A DNA stretch of 64,000 nt, taken from contig NZ_JAGT01000001.1 in NCBI RefSeq assembly GCF_000526795.1, positions 2,896,501 to 2,960,500 on the forward strand, written 5' to 3'. The stretch is from Ruminococcus flavefaciens AE3010. Lineage in GTDB: Bacteria > Bacillota > Clostridia > Oscillospirales > Ruminococcaceae. The notes under the pieces were generated by a model that had not been told where the DNA came from, ran no database searches, and was given only the letters and a program-made list of their open reading frames with translations. Below are positions 1 through 7,650 of the stretch, in pieces. The position numbers were made by a program, and so were the translations under genes. Positions within the stretch are counted from its first letter, which is position 1; every line of letters starts with the position of its first letter.

Positions 1-1
1 G

Positions 2-2368
2 GCGGCTAAAACTGCCTGCGGCTGTCGGGTGCTGGTACCCTTCGGAAAAGGAAATAAGCGCAGGATAGGCGTGGTCATGGGCCTCACAGAGGGCGATACA
101 GCCCGTCTGAAGCCCCTTGTGTCCCTTGTTGACGAGGAACCCGTTGTCTCCGAGGAGCTTCTGCGGCTTGCTCTCTATCTCAGGGAGCAGACCTTCTGTA
201 CCTACTATGACGCGGTAAAGGCTATGCTTCCCCCTGCAATGAGCGTCAGCACAAAAGAAACGTTCAGGCTTGTTAAGAATTTCACGGGCAGGGACTCCCT
301 GACCCCAGCGGCGGCGGAGCTTCTTGAAAGGCTTGTATGTGCTTCGGACAATAAGGAGCTGAATCAGCTCATAGACGAGCATATCATGGAAAACGGCAGG
401 CGGCTCCCCGACGAGCTCTGCGACGCAGGCGCCATGGACTCGGACAACGTGTTCAGACAGGCGGTGGGCGACGCGGCTGTGAGAATGGTGCGGCTTTCCG
501 ACAAGTACATGAGCGCTCCCGAGAGCTTTGACCTTACGCCCAAGCAGAAGCAGGTGGCTGAGTTCCTCAGCGAGTACGGCTCTGCGGCAGTACGTGAGGC
601 TGCATACATGTGCGGCGTTACGGAATCCGTAGTGAAGCGGCTCTGCGCAGGCGGCGCAGCCGAGGAATATGAAGCCGAGGTGCTGAGAAGAGTTGAGGGC
701 GACGCGGACGAGGAAAGACGTCCCGAGGATATAGTCCTTTCAGCTGAACAGCAGAGAGCTCACGACGCAGTGCTGGCACAGCTCAGAGAGCGCAAGCCTG
801 CGGTATTTCTGCTCCACGGCGTTACGGGAAGCGGCAAGACCTCGGTCTTTGAGAAGCTCATAGACGATACGGTGAAAATGGGACGGCAGGCAATGCTGCT
901 CATTCCCGAAATAGGTCTTACTCCCCAGATACTGAAACGCTTCCGCTCGCTTTTCGGCGAAAGAGTTGCCGTTATCCACAGCGGTCTCTCTCTCGGTCAG
1001 AGACTTGACGAGTACAAGCGCATAAAGCGCGGTGACGCGGACATAGTAATAGGTACAAGAAGTGCCGTGTTTGCTCCGCTGAGCAATATAGGGCTCATTA
1101 TTATAGATGAGGAGGGCGAGCGCTCCTACAAGTCGGACAGCTCCCCGAGATATACCACACATGACATAGCCAAGCAGCGCTGTGCATATCATGGTTCCGC
1201 ACTTCTGCTGGCTTCGGCAACTCCCTCTATCGAGAGCTATTATCTCGCCGAAAGGGGAGCGTATAAGCTTCTGGAAATGAAGGAAAGGTACGGCAATGCA
1301 CCCCTGCCCGAGGTGAGTATCATTGATATGAACCTTGAGCGAGAGGCGGGCAACCGCACGGAATTCAGCCGCAAATTAGCCGAGGAGATAAGCCTTAACC
1401 TGAAAAACGGCGAGCAGTCAATACTGCTGCTGAACAGGCGGGGCTATCATACCATTATAAGCTGCTGCGACTGCTATCAGCCTGTGTACTGTCCCAACTG
1501 CTCCGTGCCGCTGACATACCACAAGAAAAACGACAAGCTCATGTGTCACTACTGCGGATATGTAAGTCCGCCTGTGGATACCTGCCCGTCCTGCGGCTCG
1601 AAGCACCTGAAAAATATGGGCTTCGGCACACAGAAGCTGGAGGAGGAGCTTTCCACATTCTTCCCGTCCGCGCGGATACTCCGCATGGACGCGGATACCA
1701 CCTTTTCGCGGTATTCCTATGAGAAGAACTTCACGGACTTCCGCGACGGGAAATATGACATAATGATAGGTACTCAGATGATAGGCAAGGGACTTGACTT
1801 CCCCAACGTTACGCTGGTGGGAGTTCTCTCCGTTGACAAGGCTCTGTACGCGGGAGATTTCCGAAGCTATGAGCGCACCTTTTCCCTTATCACTCAGGTG
1901 GTGGGACGAGGCGGACGCGGTGAGCGCAAGGGACGTGCTGTACTACAGACCTTTATCCCCGAGCACTACATCATGAACCTTGCAGCCGCTCAGGACTACA
2001 AGGGCTTCTACAATGAGGAGATAGCTATCCGCCGCGCAATGATATTTCCGCCCCTTTGCGATATGTGCATTTTCTGCTTTTCGGGAAATGAGGACATATC
2101 CGTGAGACTCGGTGCGGAGGCGGTACTGGGGCTGATGAACGGGAAACTGAAGGCCTTGCAGCCCAAAACTCCCGTGAGAGTACTGGGGCCGGTCCGCTGC
2201 TCATACGGCAGGATAAACGGCAAGTACCGCTACAGGATAATAATGAAATGCAAGAACAGTGCCGAAATGAGAGGCTTCATAAGTGAGGTGCTCACAGAGT
2301 CGGCTAAACTAAAGGAAATGAAAGGCGTCGCCCTTTATGCTGATATGAACGGCGATGTGGGCGTATAA
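2..2368 (+). CDS. priA: Primosomal protein N' (PriA helicase), 5' end missing
   Basis: DEAH-like superfamily 2 helicase that reloads the replisome at stalled forks. The reading frame is open to the left edge (codons for AAKTACGCRVLVPFGKGN precede the first possible GTG at 29), and that text matches the PriA N-terminal domain, so the true start lies outside the window. A Walker A motif (GVTGSGKT) is visible. The zinc-binding region has paired cysteines (CCDC, CPNC, CHYC, CPSC), and GKGLDFPNV and QVVGRGGRGER are helicase motifs. Motif II reads DEEG, where PriA proteins usually have DEEH; this is a real oddity. It is the first gene of the priA-def-fmt-rsmB-rlmN-prpC-prkC-rsgA-thiN-spoVM order known from Bacillus subtilis. 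The stop codon is 19 bases before def. Family assignment is certain. Confidence 0.97.
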   Translation, partial: AAKTACGCRVLVPFGKGNKRRIGVVMGLTEGDTARLKPLVSLVDEEPVVSEELLRLALYLREQTFCTYYDAVKAMLPPAMSVSTKETFRLVKNFTGRDSLTPAAAELLERLVCASDNKELNQLIDEHIMENGRRLPDELCDAGAMDSDNVFRQAVGDAAVRMVRLSDKYMSAPESFDLTPKQKQVAEFLSEYGSAAVREAAYMCGVTESVVKRLCAGGAAEEYEAEVLRRVEGDADEERRPEDIVLSAEQQRAHDAVLAQLRERKPAVFLLHGVTGSGKTSVFEKLIDDTVKMGRQAMLLIPEIGLTPQILKRFRSLFGERVAVIHSGLSLGQRLDEYKRIKRGDADIVIGTRSAVFAPLSNIGLIIIDEEGERSYKSDSSPRYTTHDIAKQRCAYHGSALLLASATPSIESYYLAERGAYKLLEMKERYGNAPLPEVSIIDMNLEREAGNRTEFSRKLAEEISLNLKNGEQSILLLNRRGYHTIISCCDCYQPVYCPNCSVPLTYHKKNDKLMCHYCGYVSPPVDTCPSCGSKHLKNMGFGTQKLEEELSTFFPSARILRMDADTTFSRYSYEKNFTDFRDGKYDIMIGTQMIGKGLDFPNVTLVGVLSVDKALYAGDFRSYERTFSLITQVVGRGGRGERKGRAVLQTFIPEHYIMNLAAAQDYKGFYNEEIAIRRAMIFPPLCDMCIFCFSGNEDISVRLGAEAVLGLMNGKLKALQPKTPVRVLGPVRCSYGRINGKYRYRIIMKCKNSAEMRGFISEVLTESAKLKEMKGVALYADMNGDVGV

Positions 2369-2386
2369 TAGAAAAGGATTGATAAA

Positions 2387-2857
2387 ATGGCACTCAGAAG
2401 GATTTTAACAGATAAGGACGAGATGCTCCATAAGGTTTGCAAGCCTGTGGAGAAGTTTGACGAGAAGCTGGCACAGCTCCTTGACGATATGCACGAGACT
2501 CTCAACAAGGCTGAGGGCGTAGGTCTTGCGGCTCCACAGATAGGCATATGCCGCAGGATATTCATCATGCATCTTGACGAGAACGACAGCATCGAGGCTA
2601 TCAACCCCGAGGTCACAAAGAAAGAGGGCAAGCAGAGAGTGCAGGAGGGCTGCCTTTCCTGCCCGAATGTGTGGGGCTATGTCACAAGGCCCATGAGCTG
2701 CCACTTAAAGGCTCAGGACAGGAACGGCAACTGGTTCGAGCGCGATTTCACAGAGCTTGGCGCACAGTGCACCTGCCATGAGAACGACCACCTTGACGGC
2801 CATGTATTCACCGAGATAGTTGAAGAATTCTTCGTACCCGAGGAGACTAAGCAATGA
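2387..2857 (+). CDS. def: Peptide deformylase
   Basis: Metalloenzyme that removes the N-formyl group from nascent proteins. All three family motifs are present: GVGLAAPQ at residues 44-51, EGCLS with metal ligand Cys89, and HENDH with His131, Glu132 and His135. The length of 156 residues is normal for a bacterial deformylase. The residue before the HExxDH motif is cysteine rather than the usual glutamine (CHENDH), a small variation. An AAAGGA ribosome site lies 8 bases before the ATG. The last four bases overlap the start of fmt (ATGA), as expected for translational coupling of the enzymes that add and remove the formyl group. Confidence 0.97.
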   Translation: MALRRILTDKDEMLHKVCKPVEKFDEKLAQLLDDMHETLNKAEGVGLAAPQIGICRRIFIMHLDENDSIEAINPEVTKKEGKQRVQEGCLSCPNVWGYVTRPMSCHLKAQDRNGNWFERDFTELGAQCTCHENDHLDGHVFTEIVEEFFVPEETKQ

Positions 2858-3783
2858 AAATAGTTTTTATGGGAACTCCCGATTTTGCCGTACCATGCCT
2901 GCGCACTCTTGCAGAGAGCAGCCATGAGGTAGCGGCGGTGTTCACACAGCCCGACAAGCCAAAGGGCAGAGGATACAAGCTTATCCCCACTCCCGTAAAG
3001 GCTGCGGCTGAGGAATACGGGATACCCGTTTATCAGCCCATTTCACTGAGAAAAGGCGACGACGCAGAGGAGTCCATGAGGATACTCCGCGATATAGCTC
3101 CCGAGCTCATAGTCGTAACGGCTTACGGACAGATACTCCCCAAGGAGATACTGGAGCTGCCGAAGTACGGCTGTATCAATATCCACGCATCCCTCCTGCC
3201 GAAGTACAGGGGAGCAGCTCCCATAAACTGGGTGCTCCTCAACGGTGAAAAGGAGACAGGCGTTACCTCAATGCAGATGGGCGAGGGACTTGACACAGGT
3301 GATATGCTCATAAAGAGAGCCACAGCCATAGGCGAAAACGAGACCTATGAGGAGCTCTACGCGCGACTTTCCGCAATGGGCGGCGAAGTCCTTGCGGAGA
3401 CTATAGAAGCTGTCGAAAAAGGCTCGTTAAAGCCCGAGGTACAGGACGACAGTCTCAGCTGCTATTCTCCTATGATACGCAAGGAGATGAGCGCTCTCGA
3501 TTTCAGCAAGTCCGCCGCTGAGGTACACAATACCATACGCGGTGTCACTGGCTTTGCAATGCTGGAGGGCAAGCGCCTGAAGGTGTTCCGCTCGGAGATA
3601 GCTCAGGGCAGCTTCGACGGTGCCGAGAACGGTGCGATAGTCGATACAGCAAGCTTTGCGGTGAAGTGCGGCGACGGAAAAGCCGTTGTATTCCGCGAGG
3701 TACAGCCCGAGGGCAAAAAACGCATGAAAACAGAGGACTTTTTAAGAGGAAAGAAGCTCGCAAAGGGCGATATCCTCGGATAA
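2854..3783 (+). CDS. fmt: Methionyl-tRNA formyltransferase
   Basis: Transfers a formyl group from 10-formyltetrahydrofolate to initiator Met-tRNA. The N-terminal formyltransferase domain begins MKIVFMGTPDFAVPCL. It carries the catalytic region with NIHASLLPKYRGAAPINW (Asn and His of the active site) and GVTSMQMGEGLDTGDML. A C-terminal domain follows from about residue 205. The length of 309 residues is typical. The start overlaps the def stop by four bases, so both are made from one message. Confidence 0.97.
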   Translation: MKIVFMGTPDFAVPCLRTLAESSHEVAAVFTQPDKPKGRGYKLIPTPVKAAAEEYGIPVYQPISLRKGDDAEESMRILRDIAPELIVVTAYGQILPKEILELPKYGCINIHASLLPKYRGAAPINWVLLNGEKETGVTSMQMGEGLDTGDMLIKRATAIGENETYEELYARLSAMGGEVLAETIEAVEKGSLKPEVQDDSLSCYSPMIRKEMSALDFSKSAAEVHNTIRGVTGFAMLEGKRLKVFRSEIAQGSFDGAENGAIVDTASFAVKCGDGKAVVFREVQPEGKKRMKTEDFLRGKKLAKGDILG

Positions 3784-3793
3784 GGAGAACGTT

Positions 3794-4552
3794 ATGTATA
3801 TCAATATGTTCATGGCACTGGCAAGATATTATCACTATGGCTATTACGGCACACGCGGTGCAGGAGACCATATCGGCATCTACATCGTACTTTATATCGC
3901 TGTTCTTATTATCCCGCTCATTGCGCAGATAAACGTAAAGTCCACATTCAATAAGTACAGCAAGATCGCCAATTCAAGAGGTCTTACCGCCGATCAGGTG
4001 GCAAGAATGATACTTGATTCAAACGGTCTGCAATATGTGCGTATCGAGCATGTAAAGGGCAAGCTCAGCGATCACTACGACCCAAAGGCAAATGTGGTAA
4101 GACTTTCCGATTCTACCTACGGACAGCGTTCAGTAGCGGCTATCGGCGTTGCTGCACATGAGTGCGGTCACGTATGTCAGCACGCCGAGAACTACGGTCC
4201 TATACTTCTCAGAAGCAAGCTGGTACCTGTTACCAATATCTGTTCACATCTCTGGTATATCGTTCTCATAATCGGTTGTATTCTCAGCAGCCTCACTATC
4301 GGAACAGGTCTTATTTATCTTTCTATCGCAATGTTTGCGGCAGTAGTCATATTCCAGACAGTTACTCTCCCCGTAGAGTTCGACGCAAGCAACAGAGCTC
4401 TCAAAACTCTTGCAAATGACGGTATACTTGAACCAAGTGAAGTTCCACATGCGAGCAAGGTACTCAAAGCAGCAGCTCTCACTTATGTAGCAGGACTTCT
4501 CTCATCTATACTCCAGCTGCTCAGACTTCTCCTTTCAGTCAGAAGAAGATAA
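3794..4552 (+). CDS. Membrane zinc metallopeptidase, YugP type
   Basis: Resembles the putative membrane zinc metallopeptidase family (YugP, Zn_peptidase_2). A zinc site motif AAHECGH is visible, with His122, Glu123 and His126. One hydrophobic segment lies near residues 25-45, two lie in the middle (about 145-195), and another is at the C-terminus. The length of 252 residues fits the family. The substrate is unknown. It is often found near fmt and rsmB in Clostridia, and here its stop codon shares one base with the rsmB start (TAATG), so it is part of the same operon. The ribosome site is AAGGAG, 7 bases before the ATG. Confidence 0.85.
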   Translation: MYINMFMALARYYHYGYYGTRGAGDHIGIYIVLYIAVLIIPLIAQINVKSTFNKYSKIANSRGLTADQVARMILDSNGLQYVRIEHVKGKLSDHYDPKANVVRLSDSTYGQRSVAAIGVAAHECGHVCQHAENYGPILLRSKLVPVTNICSHLWYIVLIIGCILSSLTIGTGLIYLSIAMFAAVVIFQTVTLPVEFDASNRALKTLANDGILEPSEVPHASKVLKAAALTYVAGLLSSILQLLRLLLSVRRR

Positions 4553-5844
4553 TGACAGATTCGCGATACCTTGCTGTAAAGCTTCTTGACAAGACCTTTT
4601 CAAGCGGCAGCTACTCAAATCTGCAGCTTGACAGCGGACTGAAAGGCTCTGACCTTGACGACCGCGACAGAAAGCTCTGCTCCGCCATATACTACGGAGT
4701 CATCGAGCGGAAGCTGACCCTCGATCATATCATCGGCGGCCTCAGCTCACGTCCCATAGGGAAGCTTGACGGCATAATACTGAATATACTGCGCTGCGGC
4801 GTGTACCAGATAATGTACATGGACAGCGTACCCGACAACGCGGCGGTAAACGAGAGCGTGGCTCTTGCCAAGAAGTTCCGCAAGACCAGTGCTTCGGGCA
4901 TGGTCAATGCGGTGCTCAGGAATTTTATCCGCAGCGGCAAGGAGCTGAAGTTCCCCAAGGACGCTGTCAAGGCAGCTTCCGTGAAGTACTCCGCTCCCGT
5001 TGAGCTGGTGAAAAGTCTCGCCGACGACTACGGCGGAGAAGCGGCGGAGAACTTTTTGGCAGCTTCTCTTGAAAAATCTGTTACATTTTTGCGTCTCAAT
5101 CCGAATATATGTAGTGAGGAAGAATTTCTTGCAGCACTGGGCGGTATCGAAGCCGAAAAGCTCTTTGACTGCTGCTATGCAGTGAAAAGCGGCGATGTTA
5201 CGGCGACGGAGGCTTTCAGAAAGGGCTTCTTCCACGTTCAGGGACTTGCCTCACAGCTGTGCTGCATGTGCCTTGCACCCACGGAGGAGGACACTGTCCT
5301 TGATATATGCGCAGCTCCCGGCGGAAAGACCTTCACCATGGCGGAGCTCATGAATGGAAAAGGGCAGATATACGCCTTCGACCTTCACGAAAAGAGGGCG
5401 GAGCTTATACGCAAGGGCGCCGAGAGACTCGGTCTCAAAAATATAAAGGCGGCGGCAGGTGACGCAACTGTGTTCAACTCCGAGCTGCCAAAGTTCACAA
5501 AGATACTCTGCGATGTCCCGTGCTCGGGACTGGGAGTCATCGGCAGCAAGCCCGAGATAAAGTACAAGGATATCTCAGACTTTGCGGGGCTCCCCGATAT
5601 ACAATATAAAATAGTGTGCAATGCGCTGAACTACCTTGCGGAGGGCGGTACTCTCGTGTACTCCACCTGCACGGTGAGAAAGGCTGAGAACGAGGAGGTC
5701 TGCGAAAGACTTCTCCGCGAACACCCCGAGCTGGAAGCAGTTGAGCTGCCGAAGCTAATGGGAGCAGACTTCGGCACAATGGCTACACTTATGCCGCCGA
5801 AATTCGGAAGCGGCTTCTTCATAGCAAAATTCAGAAAAAAGTAA
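4552..5844 (+). CDS. rsmB: 16S rRNA (cytosine-967-C5) methyltransferase
   Basis: SAM-dependent enzyme that methylates C967 of 16S rRNA. An N-terminal NusB-like RNA-binding domain occupies about residues 1-135. The Rossmann methyltransferase follows, with the SAM motif DICAAPGGKT, the catalytic motif DVPCSGLG and the second cysteine motif YSTCTV. The length of 430 residues is normal. It overlaps the previous stop by one base. Assignment is based on family motifs and on position between fmt and rlmN, as in Bacillus. Confidence 0.95.
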   Translation: MTDSRYLAVKLLDKTFSSGSYSNLQLDSGLKGSDLDDRDRKLCSAIYYGVIERKLTLDHIIGGLSSRPIGKLDGIILNILRCGVYQIMYMDSVPDNAAVNESVALAKKFRKTSASGMVNAVLRNFIRSGKELKFPKDAVKAASVKYSAPVELVKSLADDYGGEAAENFLAASLEKSVTFLRLNPNICSEEEFLAALGGIEAEKLFDCCYAVKSGDVTATEAFRKGFFHVQGLASQLCCMCLAPTEEDTVLDICAAPGGKTFTMAELMNGKGQIYAFDLHEKRAELIRKGAERLGLKNIKAAAGDATVFNSELPKFTKILCDVPCSGLGVIGSKPEIKYKDISDFAGLPDIQYKIVCNALNYLAEGGTLVYSTCTVRKAENEEVCERLLREHPELEAVELPKLMGADFGTMATLMPPKFGSGFFIAKFRKK

Positions 5845-5853
5845 GGTGATAAA

Positions 5854-6912
5854 TTGGAAAAAGTAGATATTCTCAGTCTTGATCTGGACGAACTTACGGA
5901 AGCTCTTACTGCTCTGGGAGAGAAGAAATTCCGCGCAAAGCAGATATTCCAGTGGCTTCACGTAAAAAGAGTCCTTGATTTCGACAAAATGTCTGATATA
6001 TCTATCCAATTGCGCAGTACTTTAAAAGAAAAATTTTGTATAAATGGACTATTTATACAGAAAAAGCTTGAATCTGCTATAGATAATACGGTAAAATATC
6101 TTTATAGGCTTTCTGACGGCAATTTTGTGGAGACCGTTCTGATGGAATACAGCTACGGATACAGTATCTGTGTGTCCACTCAGGTGGGGTGCAAAATGGG
6201 CTGCCGTTTTTGCGCGTCTGCAATAGCAGGCTACGTGAGAAGCCTTGCTCCCTCGGAGATACTCATGCAGATATATGAGGCTGAGAGGGACTCGGGCAAA
6301 AAGGTCTCTGGGGTGGTACTCATGGGCATCGGCGAGCCCCTTGACAACTTTGACAACGTTATGAAGTTTCTCAGCTTGCTCTCCCACAAGGACGGCAACG
6401 ATATGAGCCTTCGTCATGTGTCGCTGTCTACCTGCGGTATCGTACCGCGTATCTATGAGCTGGCTGATAAGAAGCTGCAGCTCACGCTTTCGGTGTCCCT
6501 CCACTGTGCAGACAACGAGGGCAGAAGCGAGATAATGCCCGTGAACAAAAAATACGAGCTTCCAAGCCTTATCGAGGCTTGCAGATATTACATCGACAAA
6601 ACGGGGCGCCGCGTAACCTTTGAGTACGCCGTCATCGACGATGTGAACAATTCCGCGGCGGACGCCGACAAGCTGGCAAAGCTGCTGCGGGGCATGAACT
6701 GCCATGTGAACCTTATTCCCGTTAATAAGGTAAGGGAAAGAAATTATCATACAGCCCGCTCGGGCGTTGCGGAATTCGCAAAGCAGCTGGGCAGGCGGGG
6801 AATAAACGCTACCGTGAGAAGAACTCTCGGCAGCGATATAGAAGCGGCGTGCGGACAGCTCAGACGTGACGCTGCTGCGCAAAGTCAACAGAATGGGGGT
6901 GCGGATACTTGA
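5854..6912 (+). CDS. rlmN: 23S rRNA (adenine-2503-C2) methyltransferase
   Basis: Radical-SAM enzyme that methylates A2503 of 23S rRNA and A37 of some tRNAs. The iron-sulfur cluster motif is CKMGCRFC (CxxxCxxC), and MGIGEPLDNFDNV follows as in other RlmN proteins. The likely start is TTG at 5854, preceded by AAGGTGA; no ATG fits better. The length of 352 residues is typical. The last bases (TTGA) overlap the TTG start of the phosphatase gene downstream. Confidence 0.96.
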   Translation: MEKVDILSLDLDELTEALTALGEKKFRAKQIFQWLHVKRVLDFDKMSDISIQLRSTLKEKFCINGLFIQKKLESAIDNTVKYLYRLSDGNFVETVLMEYSYGYSICVSTQVGCKMGCRFCASAIAGYVRSLAPSEILMQIYEAERDSGKKVSGVVLMGIGEPLDNFDNVMKFLSLLSHKDGNDMSLRHVSLSTCGIVPRIYELADKKLQLTLSVSLHCADNEGRSEIMPVNKKYELPSLIEACRYYIDKTGRRVTFEYAVIDDVNNSAADADKLAKLLRGMNCHVNLIPVNKVRERNYHTARSGVAEFAKQLGRRGINATVRRTLGSDIEAACGQLRRDAAAQSQQNGGADT

Positions 6913-7634
6913 GGTTTCGCTACGGCACGGATATCGGTCTGAAGCGCGAGGAAAACCAGGACGCGGTCAGATGCGAATATTTCGGCCATAATGTGCTCGC
7001 CGTCGTGTGCGACGGTATGGGCGGCGAAAGAGCTGGCAAGGAAGCCAGCGAACTCGCCATAGAAGAATTCTTCCAGCGTTTTTCGGCTGATTATAAGGAA
7101 AGTCTCAGCGATGAGGACATCCGCAAGCTCCTTATCTCCTCAATGTCGGCAGCAAATTCCGTGATATATACACGGGCGAGGTTCGATTTCAAGAACTTCG
7201 GCATGGGGACTACCTGTGTAGCTGCCTTTGTCACAAAGAAAACAGCCTTCATTGCCAACGTCGGCGACAGCAGAGCCTATCTCATCACCGACACGGGTCT
7301 TGTAAGAATAACAACTGACCACAACGTAGCCTCGGTGCTCTTTGAACAGGGCAAGATAACCGAGGAGGAAATGGAGGTCCACCCTCAGAAGCATATGCTT
7401 GTACGAGCGGTAGGCGTGGATAAAACGGTGCTCACCGACACGTTCATGCTCGACTATGAGGATAAGATAAGTCTGCTGCTGTGCTCGGACGGCCTTTCGG
7501 GATATTGCAGTGATGATGAAATATACGGCGTTATTCTAAATTCAGATTTTGATGACGCCGCAGATCAACTTATAAAATTAGCTCTCACCAAGGGCGGCCG
7601 CGATAATGTAACTGTTGCGGTAATTTCTGACTAA
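6909..7634 (+). CDS. prpC: PP2C-family serine/threonine phosphatase (PrpC/Stp)
   Basis: Metal-dependent protein phosphatase that opposes the PASTA kinase encoded next to it. PP2C motifs are visible: CDGMGGERAGKEAS, GDSRAYL, LLCSDGLSGY and GGRDNVTVAVI, giving the aspartates for the metal pair. The length of 241 residues is typical of the minimal bacterial PP2C. The start is a TTG overlapping the rlmN stop. The kinase starts 16 bases after the stop, with a strong ribosome site (AGGAGGAAAGG). The phosphatase-kinase pair is a conserved arrangement in Bacillota. Confidence 0.95.
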   Translation: MRFRYGTDIGLKREENQDAVRCEYFGHNVLAVVCDGMGGERAGKEASELAIEEFFQRFSADYKESLSDEDIRKLLISSMSAANSVIYTRARFDFKNFGMGTTCVAAFVTKKTAFIANVGDSRAYLITDTGLVRITTDHNVASVLFEQGKITEEEMEVHPQKHMLVRAVGVDKTVLTDTFMLDYEDKISLLLCSDGLSGYCSDDEIYGVILNSDFDDAADQLIKLALTKGGRDNVTVAVISD

Positions 7635-7650
7635 CGCAGGAGGAAAGGAA

